Shown here: in pieces, positions 26,862 to 40,762 of the stretch
How the letters are laid out: each line of letters opens with the position of its first letter
Numbering within the stretch: the stretch's first letter is position 1
Assembly (NCBI GenBank): GCA_012295275.1
Contig: CM022667.1
Coordinates: 6,975,332 to 7,039,331 of the forward strand
Direction: 5' to 3'
Length of the DNA: 64,000 nucleotides
DNA from: Chrysomallon squamiferum
Lineage: Eukaryota > Mollusca > Gastropoda > Neomphalida > Peltospiridae
Program-made: the position numbers and the translations under genes
The notes under the pieces: generated by a model
Database searches by the model: none
What the model saw: only the letters and a program-made list of their open reading frames with translations
What the model was told of the DNA's origin: nothing

Positions 26862-29800
26862 AGCAATGTTTACGGATGGACTAAAAGAATGTCACGAAGT
26901 TGAAATTGTGCTGAATGGTGTCACAGCAAAGGGAATGGCCAACCTTACTGAATTTGCGTACACATCAAAGAGCAACATTGACTGTGGTTAGTATCATCAT
27001 GTTTTTAACTCAAGTACCGCCCCAACCCTCATTGACAAACAGCAGACACTAAACATAATCTAGATAAAGATTTTTTTCTATAATTATTAAATTATACATT
27101 CATTACCATTAGGTTCAATCCGTGTCAAATCACCCCGGAAAAATATATATTTTAAACCACCAACCTTTGAACCTTCTGTCTCAGGAACTACTGGGCCAAT
27201 CTTCATAAAATTGGTATTGTTGAAAAGGCAATATGACAAGGATTCCAAATCTGCCATTATTGTTCAATTTGGAGAATGTTGGGGTGCACTGACCTTTAGA
27301 CCTTTGTTATGACCTTGATCTTGACCTAGTGATGTCCTTTCTTGAAACTTAATCTCTCACATGTTAACTAAAACATATAAAAGTTTCAGAGGTGTAATTT
27401 GCTTTTGTTTAGCACCAATACACATTCAAAAATTGCATGTCCATGCAAATAGCACCTTTTCTGCCATTAACATCTGATTAGCTAAAACCTGAACGACCAA
27501 TTCCTGATGCTACGAATCAACATCTCTCTTGATCACCAGGTAATACATTGTAGGCCTACATGCTACAATAATATTATATCAAACTACTTCCTTCATTGAC
27601 TTGTCACCACTTCCCCCATAGTCTTGCAATTCTAGCATCATCCTTTTTACATAGAGTACATCGCTCGAGAAGCTGCAGTAGAAGGTGTATCAAAAGAAGA
27701 TGCAACAGGAGATGTCCCCTTCACTAATCCAACAAGTGTCTTCTTCGTTTGGCCATAACTGAAATAACTTTCCAACCGAAAGTCATCTTCATGATGGCAC
27801 AGGTTAACACAATTGTTCTTATTTTTATATGGTCCAGCACTGCCATCAGTGTCACGAAATAGCGCAGTGAACTGAATTCATCTTCAGACTAGCTTTATCT
27901 CAGGAATAATCACTGTATTGCTTTAAAATATAGTGGTCATAGTACTAGTAAATGTATCACTATTCTTATATTAGACATAATACTATTTGATGTAACAATA
28001 GTCGAAGTTTTAGTTGTAAAAGTATCAGTGTTGTAATACCCATAGAAGTATTTGTATTCTAGTAGTAGTACTAGTATTATTACTACTACTGCGAGTAATA
28101 ATAATGATGATGATGATAATAACAATAATCATAATAATAATTAAAGCAATATTAAAGCCTCAAGTAGTAGCAGAAATCGTGGAAGTAGTCTCATAGATGT
28201 AGTAGTAGTAGTAGTGGCATATAATAGTAATGTAGAGGGAATGTTAGTATAATTAGTATTACTAGAAGAAGTGGTAGGATTAATTATAGTGCTAGTTGAA
28301 GAAGTAGTGTCAGAAATAGCTATTGTAGTAGTTGTTGATACAGTGGTGATGCTACTAGTAGTAGAGGTGGTAACAGTATTTATGATAACAAACGTAGCAG
28401 TATTCGCGATGATGGTGACAGTACTAGTTCTAATAATAAAAGTAGTAATAGCACCATTAGTAACAGTAGTAATGGTAGAAGTACTGGTGGTGGTAGAAGT
28501 GATATCAGTGGTGGAGGTGGTAGTCGTAGTACTAATAGTTGTAGTAGTAGTAGTGGTAGTCGTAGTAGTAGTAGCTGTAGTAGTGAGGTGAAGGTAATAA
28601 CAGGAGCTTACTGGGAGTTATAATAGTAACAGCAGTTCTAGAAGTAACTACATCACTGGTACTAATACCAGTAGAGGAAGATGTAGTATTAGTAGAAACA
28701 GTTAGGAACAACAGGTAGTGGAAATAGACAGAGTAGTAGAAGAATTAGTAGTAGAAACCTCTAATTGACATGTGCTCAGTGGGGATTTCACCAAGGGATT
28801 TCAAGGAGTTCCTGACATGCCTGAATCCACTCTTTCTGTTAACCCTTTGGGCCTGATTGTGTAGAACACGTCATGCCATTTGGCATCTTTTCATTTCCTT
28901 GAGGAATTCCTTCAGACACGTCAGGTGGATTTTGATTTCACAGATGAGCTTTTGGTCTCAGAGAAGTCTATACATGTAGATTGTCATGCATTGCATCAAT
29001 TATCCATGCTGGTATGCATATTTAAAATCAAGACTGTGGCTAAACAAAAACGATTGGACCTCTGAAACTTTTATATATTTTGGTTAACATGTGGGAGATT
29101 AAATTTCAAGAAAGGTCATCTCAAGGTCGTGTGATCCACTATTTCAATTTCAAGGTCGTAACAAACGTCTAAAAGTCAGTGTACCTCAACATTCTCCAAA
29201 CTAACAATAATGGGAACAAAACCAATTTTATGAAGATTGGACCAGTAGTTCCTGAGACATGAGGGTTCAAAAGTTGGTGGTCACAGCCCGTTTGGCAGAA
29301 AATCTCAAAAGTTTAGGGCGGAGGGCATCTCTCCCACATCACTGGTCCGATTGGTCCCGATCAACAAGTATACTAAGTTTCATAAAAATCTGAGATTGTC
29401 GGGTTTAACCCATTGTGTGATTTGAAACGGAACGAACCATTATTAGTATCATTATTATTACATTCTATACTGGTGTTGCTTTCATTCTTCTTGTTATTTT
29501 TTATCAGTAATAGTAATATTACATTGTATATTGTTGCTGCTTTCATTCTTCTTGATATTTTTTATCAGTAAGAGTATTATTACATTGTATATTGTTGTTG
29601 GTTTCATTTTTCTTATTTTTTTATCAGTAATAGTATTATTGTTACAGTTATTGTTATTGCTGTTGTCCTTTTTGTTGTTATTATTATTATTTCAGACAAT
29701 GTGGTTGATGTCCTTGCTGCCGCTAGTCACACTCAGATAGTGCCTGTCATCACAGCCTGTGAAGATTACCTCAAGATACACCTGTCTCTCAACAACTGTG

Positions 29801-31229
29801 TTGACATAGCCAACGTTGCAGAGTTGTATTCCTTGAAGCCACTTGAGCAGTTTGTCTTCCAGTTTATGTGTAAAAACTGGCTCATTTTGTCCAAGTCTTG
29901 TGACTTTCACCGACTACGACAATCCCAGCTTATGACGATTCTCAGTTCAGGTTTCCCTGTCGACTGCAGAGAGGTTGATGTTTTTCTTTCACTCCTCTAC
30001 TGGGTTGATCATGACGCTGAGACAAGGATGGACTCAACTTTACAATTACTGAACCAAGTATTATTTGAAAATATCAGTGTGCTGGATATGAAGTGTGCTA
30101 GTAGCAAACGTGTGTTTCTAAACGTATGTTCTAAAGTACCAAGTCTTTCAAATATGGTAAATTCTCTGATCATGACAGCAGATTGTAGCAAACACTGCGC
30201 ACTCGCAGATTCATCTACTTACAGTTTAGCAAGGAACACTGTTCCAGGACTAAACAATCTACGTGGATACGAACAGACGGTGTTAGTAGCCGGTGGCTTC
30301 AGTAATGAGAGTGGGACGACTAGCAGTATTTGGTTTCTGGACAAGTTCACCTCTTCTCTTAAATGCCTGACCAAAATACCTCATGTGGACCAGTGTAACT
30401 TTGGCATGGCCACACATAACAACAAACTGTACATTGTAGGTGGATGTTTCAATGATCAGATGCAGGAAGTTATTCATCCTTTTGGATTCTGCTACGATCC
30501 TAAAGAGGACAGATGGCAGAGCATTGCTCAGATGACCCAGGAGCGATGTCGTTTTGTGCTAGGAGTGGCAGAGAACAACTTGTATGCAATAGGAGGGGAT
30601 CCATATGCATCAGACATTCAACTGCAGGGTGCTCCCCTGTGAGCGGTATGATCCAGATACTGACAAATGGGAAAACATTGAACCTCTGCCAGGAAGTAGG
30701 ACGCAACATGCAGGTACAAACTCACAACAATCGACTCTATATTTCTGGTGGTTTCCAGGAGGATGAAGATGTCCTTGATGACGTCTGGTGCTTCAACTCG
30801 AGTAGTAACCAATGGGAACGAGGCTCTTCTCTGCTCGTAGCACGAGCTGACCATGCCATGTTTGCACATGATAGGAAGATTTTCGTTATTGGAGGCTGGT
30901 ACTGTGACCCCAACACACGACAGAGGGTCCTGGCATCGTCCATAGACTGCTACGACATCGATAGTATGGTGTGGCAAACGGTTGCATCTCTGAACGAGTG
31001 TCGACTGTATGCAACCTACACACTGCTGAACAGCGAAGTGTACGTTATTGGCGGCTGGCGTAACGGGAAATACAGACAGAAATGCAGAAGTGTAGACAAG
31101 TTTGATGTTAATACTCTGAGGTGGAGCAAACAGTGTGACGATGACTTGGAACTGTGGGAACACAACACAAGTTGTTTGTACATTCCCAAATCTCTGAAAT
31201 ATAATTCACTGTACACGTATGAATCTTGA
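26862..31229 (+). pseudogene. Kelch-like gene copy 3, no exon 1, two frameshifts
   Basis: Exon 2 is 26862-26986 (second half of BTB: AMFTDGLKECHE...NIDC, donor GTTAGT). Exon 3 is 29696-31229 (end of BTB, BACK, kelch blades). Phases match copy 4. Relative to copy 4 exon 3 has one extra C (CTCCCCTG near 30635) and one extra A (TACAAACTC near 30718). The first stops translation after QLQGAPL; together they shift the downstream kelch part into another frame, which is then open to the normal end. The first coding exon, with the start codon and first half of the BTB fold, is missing: array A joins intron 1 to module 2. Unless an alternative promoter exists, this copy cannot make the full protein. 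An AATAAA lies at about 31424. Confidence 0.8.
27112..29438. mobile_element. Foldback-like element with long inverted arms, in Kelch intron 2
   Basis: The left arm (about 27112-27480) and right arm (about 28920-29438) are inverted copies at moderate identity, sharing GGTTC...TCCGT.TCAAATCAC ends, the piece around CAGGAACTACTGG.CCAATC and the piece around AAAACTTTTATAT (inverted). The middle (27920-28760) is degenerate GTA/GTG simple sequence. ATTA flanks both ends and is a possible 4-bp target duplication. No transposase frame was found. A non-autonomous DNA element is the best guess. Confidence 0.55.
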
Positions 31230-32165
31230 TTTATATTTAACTGAAGAAAAAAGCTTGTTTAAGATTCAACTATACATCTCTTAAACATGACTTATAATAA
31301 ACTATACACGCCTTTGCTTTGCTCAGTCTCAGTGTGTCTCGTTCCCGCAGTCGGTCAATCGTCACTTTAGTATAGGTCCAAAACAAGATAGCGTGTCTAC
31401 TCATTTGTATTTTATTTTATTCAGAATAAATAAAAACGAGTATGTGTATTTGCAGTATCAGCTTAGTAATATTCGGCAGAACGAATTTCCTCCGTTCTGT
31501 TATTGCAGAATAGAATGCAGAAAGGTACAAACACTGAAAAACATACAAAATATATATTTGGCAACGTCAAGGCAAATCAGATAGTGTGCTCATTTTGTCC
31601 AAATTTGATTAACTGAATCTTGGAAGCCATATGAAAATGTCCCAAAGAATCATCATTACAAACTGTTAAAATTTAATTTTTTAAAATGTAATTTATTGAA
31701 AACTATTCAATTCTTTTATTGACTACAATAAAGAAAAAAAAAATCAAAATCTTACAGGGACATATAATTGAAACACAGCAAGGATAATTCTAAATCAGAA
31801 AGTTTCCATTTGTTAAAACCTGCCATTTTTTAATATTATTTTTCATACGTGTGTATATATGTGTTTTATGTATGTGTATCACAGTGTGTGTGTTAATGAA
31901 TTTCATAAATATTATTTTCATGTGTACACAGTGTGTGTGTTAATGAATTTCATAAATATTATTGTCATGTGTACACAGTGTGTGTGTTAATGAATTTCAT
32001 AAGTATTATTTTCATGTGTATCACAGTGTGTTTGTTAATGAATTTCATAAATATTATTTTCATTGTGAGTATTTTGTTTGATTTATCGTCATAGCTTCAA
32101 TTAAAAATAATCATCTTAGAAAAAAGGGAAATGGAATATCTGCTGTGAAAACATCATTTTCCTCT
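31230..32165. other. 3' intergenic region between convergent Kelch copy 3 and Ig copy 3
   Basis: No gene. It contains AATAAA at about 31424 for Kelch and the about 48-bp CATTAACACACACACTGTG repeat (about four units, 31885-32062). Confidence 0.7.
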
Positions 32166-32225
32166 TCACATCTGAGTAAATCCAACACCGACGACAGCTG
32201 AACTTAAAACAAAATAAAGCAGATT

Positions 32226-32331
<106 letters not shown>

Positions 32332-33429
32332 AGGAAACTGTTGTATGGTGGATACTCACAATATAATACATCCTATGATAATCCGTGTTGCTGGAAGTTT
32401 AGACGAGGCAACATATGTGCCTTCTGAAATAAACAAAACGTTAAATACAAATGTAACATTTATTTGAAAAATAAAAGGGAAAGTTTAATATATCGTGGCA
32501 GTTTAACATTGTTTCCTTTCTAATATATCTGTAGATATTTAAAATTAATTTTTATATTTAGTAGTCAGGTATGTGTGAGAAGTAAGTTGTAGGTCAGGGA
32601 ACACGTAGCGCTGACTGCAGTTGTGTGGTTAGAAAAGTCTGTTGTTGTGACAGACCAGTGTACCGTACAGAGAAGTCATGAAATCAGCTGTGGAAATAAT
32701 CTAGTTAACTGAATAATCCCAATTTCTTCTCATCACTTTCTTTTATTATTTTATAGAATTGTATCTACTTGTTAAAAACATTTCTCGACTATCAAAGTCC
32801 ATTTCTGAAACATTTGTTGGATACTTTGTGTAATTCGATATCTGATAAAACAAATAAATTTGATGTTAAAGTAATATAAAACAAAGAAGAAAAATTAACT
32901 TGAAAGAAAAAGATAGTATAAAAGCGGCACAATTAAACACTAATTGTAATATGATTTTTGTTTTTCTGCATTAAACTTAGTTTTATTTAAAAAGCACACA
33001 CACACAGATCTATATTTATAGATAAACATAAGACAAAAGTAAAATGAAAAATAAAACAACTCACCAGATGAACTCTTACTTTCAGTTGACACTGTGATCT
33101 TGTTACTTTCTGTTTTATCATTCTGCAGTGAACACCACCAATCAGTGAGATCTTTGTTTTTAACTTCAGTTATCTTCAAAGTGTAAGTCTTAGTCTGTGA
33201 CGCTGTGTTGTCTGTTCCACTTCCACAGGCAGGAATATAACCAGATTGTGACCGATAAACAACAAAACAGTCTGTAGTAGACTGGCGTATTGAAGAAAAA
33301 ACCTTTTGTAGTATGTATGTTAAAGAATACAACATCATCAAGACCAGCAGCATCATTTACTGTACAGGTCAAACTGTAAGACGGGGCATCTGAAGAACCA
33401 GACATAACTAGAGAATAAGCTATAAAGCA

Positions 33430-33508
33430 AAAAAATAAAAATAAAATAAAAATAAAAATAAAAAATGTACATAAAAACAATTAATTCTGAGCTAATTGGT
33501 TTTTTTAA

Positions 33509-33565
<57 letters not shown>

Positions 33566-33592
33566 TTTTATTTTTATTATTATTATTAAATT
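33430..33592. repeat. A-rich and (ATT)n repeats in Ig intron 1, copy 3
   Basis: Same position as 18660-18805. Confidence 0.9.
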
Positions 33593-34177
33593 ATATATAT
33601 TATCTAAATATATTTTCTTGATACCAGTGACATTGTAATGAACACATTAAATTGGGCGTGAGATATTAACAGAAACAAAACTTTATATTCAAGCGAAACA
33701 AAAAACAATAACAGAAATGCCCTTATCTGAGTAAAACTTCTAACGCTGAGGATGAATTTACTTCATGCATGACGTCAAAGGTAAATAGCTCTGATAAAAC
33801 GAAGCACCTTTACTGGTTAACACTACTACTACTGATAACGATAATAATAAAAAAAGTGCAAAAATAAAATAAAATAATAATTTAGAAAATACTGCTGGTG
33901 ATAAACAATTAAGTTTCTTAAGTTTTCACAATGTTGAATGTCAGAGTAACCTACTTGTTGATGTTTGCAAAAACAACAAATTTATACAAAATAAGAAAAC
34001 AAAAACAATTTTCACCTGAACAGATATCTATGTGAAGTAGAAAAGTACTCAGAAGTAAAGAAAGAAAAAACATCTTCTCTGTAGAAAAAAACCCGATGTT
34101 TTAATAGCCAAAAGAAAAAGGAAAATATTGATCTTTTAACGCTCTGTTCAAAACTGAAATAGACAATTTCATCTGTA

Positions 34178-34185
34178 TGACGTCA
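34178..34185. promoter_or_regulatory. CRE upstream of Ig copy 3
   Basis: Perfect TGACGTCA in GTATGACGTCATAC, about 105 bp 5' of the ATG at 34073. Confidence 0.5.
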
Positions 34186-34477
34186 TACGTACATTCCTAC
34201 ACTACACTTAAATTCTACCACTATAACTAAAATGAAGCAAACAGAAGGAAAAAATAAATTAATAATAATAATAATAATCAGAAGAATAATAAAGTAAATT
34301 AATAAAATCATCAAAAAAAATATAATTAAAATGTTCTTAAAGTAATAGGAGACTTCTTTAATGAAAACAGTTTAGTGTAATCAATGAAAATTGAGATGCT
34401 GGAAATAATTTAACAAGATATGAACACAGTGATAAATGACTCAATTAGAAATTTGTATACAGGCATATTATAACTGA

Positions 34478-35098
34478 ACTGATCAGAAACATGTAAACAG
34501 TTACCACATTGTAACTGATCTGATCAGAAACATGTAAACAGTTAAGATACTGTAACTGAACTGATGAGAAACATGTAAACAGTTAACATATTATAACTGA
34601 ACTGATCAGAAACATGTAAACAGTTAACACATTGTAACTGATCTGATCAGAAACATGTAAACAGTTAAGATATTGTAACTGAACTGATCAGAAACATGTA
34701 AACATGTAAACAGTTAACATATTTAACATCATTTAACACATTGTAACTGATCTGATCAGAAACATGTAAACAGTTAACATATTATAACTGAACTGATCAG
34801 AAACATGTAAACAGTTAACATATTGTAACTGATCAGAAACCTGTAACAGTTAACACATTGTAACTGATCTGATCAGAAACATGTAAACAGTTAAGATATT
34901 GTAACTGAACTGATCAGAAACATGTAAACAGTTAACACATTGTAACTGATCTGATCAGAAACATGTAAACAGTTAACATATTATAACTGAACTGATCAGA
35001 AACATGTAAACAGTTAACATATTGTAACTGATCAGAAACCTGTAACAGTTAACATATAACTCAACGGATCAGAAACATGTAAACATGTAACTGAACTA
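34478..35098. repeat. 41-bp minisatellite upstream of Ig copy 3
   Basis: About 15 units with GTAAACA cores. Internal blocks are repeated as multi-unit segments, so expansion was by unequal exchange. Confidence 0.9.
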
Positions 35099-35284
35099 AA
35101 GAAAAAATGATCAGAAAATCATTTCCTTTTTTGTTTATTGTTATTGCTGATGTTGTTGTTGTTGTTTTTGTTCTTGTTGCTTTGATAATGTCATTGTCGT
35201 AATAGTTGTTATTTTAAGACAAGAAAGAACAGTTTAAAAACTTAATACAAATTCTTCGAAGACGCAGATGTCTTAGTCAGTCAA

Positions 35285-35515
35285 TGGTCAACAATTAGTG
35301 GTAGAGGTAGTAGCAGTTGTAATAGCAATAGTAGTAGTAGAGTAGCAGTTGTGGTTTTCAAAGTGGTACTAGTATTAGTGGTGATTGTAATAGTGGTTGT
35401 CTTAGTAGCAGCAATAATATTAGTAGTAGTGGTTGTGGTCATGTTGCTAGTAAAAACAGTGGTAGTAGCAGTAGTAGTGATTGTAATGGTGGTTATAGTA
35501 GTAGTAGTAGACACA
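35285..35515. repeat. Cryptically simple GTA/GTG-rich segment, module 3
   Basis: Counterpart of 20310-20545. Confidence 0.85.
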
Positions 35516-35818
35516 TTTACTTGTTTATTAATGTGGATTGGAAGTTTTTCAAGTTGTGTTTTACATCAGATTATGTCAATGTCTTTGCGGGTCAGAGCCC
35601 CATTGACAGTATAAATGATTGAAAACGGCACTATCCTAAAGTAAAATGACAAATAAATAAATACATAATAGCTTAAGCACAACTTACCACTAGCTTTTCA
35701 TTGCAAGTGAATTATGCCCTTGAAATTTAGTTGCTAACTGATTAATGTTTGATGCTATATAATCTAAACCCAGTATCCCTTCTTGAAAACTTGTCAGTTC
35801 TGTTTCTCTTTATATTAG

Positions 35819-35901
35819 ATTTTGTTAGAGAACTAAATCTACTTTATGTAACATATGATGCAAGAAAACATGAAATACACTATCCTTTTCAGAATGTACC
35901 T
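35819..35901 (+). CDS. Orphan exon-like segment, module 3
   Basis: Identical in frame and splice sites to 20845-20927. Followed by an (ATT)n run to about 35985. Confidence 0.35.
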
Positions 35902-35923
35902 GTAAGTAAAAGCCTTTTGAATC

Positions 35924-35984
<61 letters not shown>

Positions 35985-36117
35985 TTAATTTCATTAATTC
36001 ACATTTCCCTCATCCTTTTAAAATGTGTTTTCTGCTTCTTAATTACACTTTGATTCAGTCATTTCTTCTTGAATTTGTTCGTCAGCAAATCGACACGACA
36101 CATCTGTGAGCATACTT

Positions 36118-36320
36118 CAGTACAAAACACGTCTGTAAATGTTGCATTAACATTCTGTTTTATTCAGTACAAAACACGTCTTCTGTTTTATTCAGTAAAT
36201 GTTGCATTAACATTCTGTTTTATTCAGTACAAAACACGTCTGTAAATGTTGCATTAACATTCTGTTTTATTCAGTACAAAACACGTCTGTAAATGTTGCA
36301 TTAACATTCTGTTTTACTGA
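36118..36320. repeat. 47-bp tandem array, module 3 (about 4 units)
   Basis: Same unit as 21138-21562, with one scrambled unit near 36180. Confidence 0.9.
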
Positions 36321-37828
36321 GGTCAAATGAGAACAGCACTAAGCATCTTCAGTTGATATCTTTGGCTAGTTCTGAGATGTTGTGAAGCTCTTTCTTTTGC
36401 AGGTTTATTTGAAAAATACCTAATTTTTCTTTCAAAAATCCTACTTGAAACAACTATTATTGCTAAAAAGACCTTTCTAATATCACATGTCCGCTATTTT
36501 CATGAAAATTATGGATGCCAGTAAGAAATGTCATTTACAAAGGTTTTATAAACTGATTTTACGAATAAAAGTAACATACTTATCCTGCAGGGGTATTTAG
36601 AAAATTTAAACATGCTCACATCAAGAGAATTTCTCGACTGAAGAAAACTTTTCAGTTTGATCCTCAGCATCACTTGTCATTTCGCCACTAACAGGTAAAC
36701 ACTGAAAACGGTGGAAGGGTTGATGATTATTATTTAAAAAGTTAAACACAAATCACTTTACACTAACAGATAAGCTGCAGAGCCCCTGTAGAGAACATTT
36801 GCTTTGGATGCAGCACTAACACAGGCTGATGTTCACGCAGTGGTTCATTTTGTCCCCTATCTGAGGTTTTTAATTTTAATTGTTGTTTATGCTGAGGAAT
36901 ACTATTTGTAAAAATGTTACTATCACATGATCTACCTTTAGCTCACAAAAATGTCACGTCCATTTCCCAGATAATTATTTTCTGGCCTTTAGCAAATTGC
37001 CAAAACCATTTCGAAGCAAACTCAATCACAACAAAGTGTGTTTTGCAGTTCTTAGGCTTTTGCCTTGACTCAGTTGCATCAAATACATGTAGGATTATTA
37101 GTAATAAAAATTAATGCAATTTATTTTCGCACTTTAAAACGGTTTTATTCTTGGTATGGACATGACTATAATGATATGTAAGACAGATCTGCAGGAAATG
37201 AAAAATAAAACTAACGCTAAGGGACCGTTCAAACGTTGTCCAAATTAAACAGCCACCCAACCCTTGTAACGCTAGACTATACAAAATATAAGGTGAGGCT
37301 CGAAGATGTCACCTCCAACACACAGACGTGCGGGTTTTCACGTGATCTCCATTTAAATACAATGTGAAAAATTAAAACTGGTGTATGAAAGCATTTCACC
37401 TGGATATATAATTGTGATGGGTTTACATTTACCTGTAAAAACCTACATTAAGGTATTTTTCAGAAAATAACTCTCAACCTTTTTTTTTCTTTTCGGAGGG
37501 GGCGGTTTATAATAAGTCTTGTTTATTTCTGTCTTAAATTGCAAAACCAAACAAACAAGTGTAATCGTAAATAGTAGATACTTAATGAGTTAAATATCTA
37601 TATTACAAGTTTCTTAAGAATATAGCTATTATAAACAAGAACAAGTCTATTAACGAACAATTCATCCACAAAAGTCGCAAAAACAAAAAAAACAAAAAAA
37701 TCAACAAAAAAACAAGAACAAAAAACGGATACACATTTGACCACTGGACCGCTGGCTAGGCTATAACAGCGCTTCATTATATTGGTGTTGGGTCGGGGTT
37801 AAATATTAGTGAGAAAAACGAGTTTTTC
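36321..37828. other. Intergenic part of module 3
   Basis: No gene is seen; near-identical to 21563-23084. Confidence 0.6.
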
Positions 37829-37983
37829 CTACATTTTGTTTATGGCAAGGACATTCTTTTCCATAGCCATGGTAACGAAACCTGATTTTTCTAAACATGT
37901 AAGATCCAGCAAAACGTGTGGAATTTCCAAAACATTCCAAGAATTTCCAAAACGCATACGAACCCTGATTATTACTATTATAG

Positions 37984-38032
<49 letters not shown>

Positions 38033-38058
38033 CACGTTAATACAACACACACACACAC

Positions 38059-38134
<76 letters not shown>

Positions 38135-38220
38135 GTTATTGGTAGTTACTCACGTTAATACAATACATCCCATCATCATCCAGGTTGCTGCGTGTTTACA
38201 GTAGACAGCAGGTGTACATG
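37829..38220 (-). pseudogene. Orphan TM and tail exons of the Ig paralogue, module 3
   Basis: Tail exon 37829-37964 and TM exon 38154-38220, with (ATT)n, (AC)n and (GA)n between them. Same open frames and splice sites as in modules 1 and 2. The Ig exons of the paralogue are absent from this module. Confidence 0.4.
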
Positions 38221-38629
38221 CTGAGATAAAGAATATAGAATACAAAATATGTACATAACTGTACTGTTTATCTCACTGATGTACTGTTTTAGAATCAAAG
38301 TTATAATAAAAATTTCTTAGTTTTAAGCAAGTATGAATTAAATAGCAATTAATCAGTTACGGTTGTCCTGTTTACTGGTGTCACGGTGAAAAAAATAAAA
38401 ATATAAAATAAAATAAAATAAATAAAAATATAATAAAATAAAATAAATAATTAAATCAATAAATTAATAATTAAATAAATAATATTAATTTCAAAAATTA
38501 AGTTTAAAACATTGAAAATATCAAAACAAATAAATATCAAACTGTCATTATTTATTTATCTATTTTATTTTGTTTTATTGTAGGTATTTGTTTTAAATTA
38601 ATATTACTTTCTTATCTTTAGCATCGGTT

Positions 38630-38928
38630 ATTAATAAAAAGGAATTTACTCATCCAGCTTTACAGGAGCAGTTAGCCTGTGATAGCTGTTTCGTGCTTTC
38701 CTCGGGCCGACCTCTCAGGAAGATACGAAACCGACACATCATCTGGAATACTTTTTTCGATCAGCTACGCCATTTTGAATGTTAGCTTGTGGGACGTACT
38801 TATAGTACGAAAGGGGGCGTGGCTTACTGAGTAATTGTGGAAACATGAGTGACGTATCTATGAGTGAAATCCAACAGAATTTCGCAGTTGTATTTATAAA
38901 GTCAAAAGACAACAGATGCCGAAATGAT

Positions 38929-39007
<79 letters not shown>

Positions 39008-39480
39008 TATAACAGTCAGAACATGATAAAACAATTAGGAGTTACAGTATACAAATAGTAACTAGAAAAAAAGAAAAACTCGCAATATATTCTGAATTTA
39101 ATGTTTTAATCATGTATATACATTGCATCCTGCCTCTAACATCGTTATGTGTATACAACCCGAGATTGTTGCTTTTCTCTGTCAAAACTGATACCACGAG
39201 GATACATTATTAATAATTACTGTGGCATTATGTGTTATATTTGATTATAAATTCCCTCTCAACTTTCTTTTTCCTTTTTTTTTCTTTTTAAAAACCCATC
39301 CATGACGTCATATTTGGAATCCATCCCCTGCTTTTACGCAGCTGAATTTCTACGCAGCGATTCAGTTAGCCACGTGAAAAATTACGCAGTAAATCATCTC
39401 TACACAAATTTGATTCTGAGTCGGATAAGCTAAAATAAGATCAAATATTCTACAATTTTAAATTTTTTGTTTTGTTTTCT
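38630..39480. other. Outer part of module 3
   Basis: Counterpart of 23890-24740, with a (TC)n run at 38932-39003. No gene. It abuts array B. Confidence 0.6.
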
Positions 39481-39545
39481 TTTTTAATGTTTTTCAATCA
39501 GAACACATTATCAAAAAATTACATTACAAAAATTGCCTACACCAA

Positions 39546-40412
39546 TGTCATTACACCAGTCACGATGTACAGTCATTACACCAGTTATATTGTACAGTCA
39601 TTACACCAGTCATCATGTACAGTCATTACACAAGTCACCCTGTACAGTCATTACACTAGTCAGGCTGTACAGTCATTACACCAGTCACACTGTATAGTCA
39701 TTACACCAGTCACACTGTACAGTCATTACACCAGTCATCACTGTACAGTCATTACACCAGTCACGCTGTACAGTCATTAGACCAGTCAGGCTGTACAGTC
39801 ATTACACAAGTCACACTGTACAGTCATTACACTAGTCACACTGTACAGTCATTAGACCAGTCACACTGTACAGTCATTAGACCAGTCACACTGTACAGTC
39901 ATTACACCAGTCACACTGTACAGTCATTACACAAGTCAGGCTGTACAGTCATTACACTAGTCACACTGTACAGTCATTACACCAGTCACACTGTACAGTC
40001 ATTAGACCAGTCACACTGTACAGTCATTACACCAGTCACACTGTACAGTCATTACACCAGTCACACTGTACAGTCATTACACTAGTCAGGCTGTACAGTC
40101 ATTACACCAGTCAGGCTGTACAGTCATTACACAAGTCAGGCTGTACAGTCATTACACAAGTCACGCTGTACAGTCATTACACCAGTCAGGCTGTGCAGTC
40201 ATTACACAAGTCAGGCTGTACAGTCATTACACTAGTCACGCTGTACAGTCATTACACAAGTCAGGCTGTACAGTCATTACACTAGTCACGCTGTACAGTG
40301 ATTACACCAGTCACGCTGTACAGTCATTACACCAGTGATACTGTACAGTCATTATACAAGTCACACTGTGCAGTCATTACACCAGTGATACTGTACATTC
40401 ATTTCACCAGTA
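39546..40412. repeat. 25-bp TGTACA minisatellite, array B
   Basis: About 35 units, more regular than array A but with the same left and right edges: it starts after the module edge and ends in Kelch intron 1 sequence. Confidence 0.95.
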
Positions 40413-40762
40413 ACACCATACACAATACCATTCCTCCTTGTATATATTATATATGTAGTGACTATTTATTTCAGATATACGATTGAAATGAACATGCTGA
40501 ATGTTTACGGCTCAGTTTTATAAGTTCGATGAGTGTACTCGGTATTAACAGTTGAACCTTATCAGTAGAATGAATACAGTTAATATATACAGATGAGTTT
40601 TTTGAGTAAAGTTAACATACTGACCAGTTACAGTTCAGTTTTATGAATACATAGAACATACTGATACTTACAGATGAGTTTTATGAGTGAAATAAACGTT
40701 CTGAGTATTCGAGGTAAAATTTAAATTACACTAAATGTACTGAAGTTGACAGCTGTTGTCTT
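40413..40762 (+). pseudogene. Fragment of Kelch intron 1 from a further copy
   Basis: Near-identical to 26294-26740, without the ~81-bp tandem duplication. A fifth Kelch copy would follow but the sequence runs into the gap. Confidence 0.65.

Noticed and set aside
39546-40412. CRISPR-like look of the 25-bp and 41-bp arrays
   Set aside because: Units are contiguous with no unique spacers, in a eukaryotic genome.
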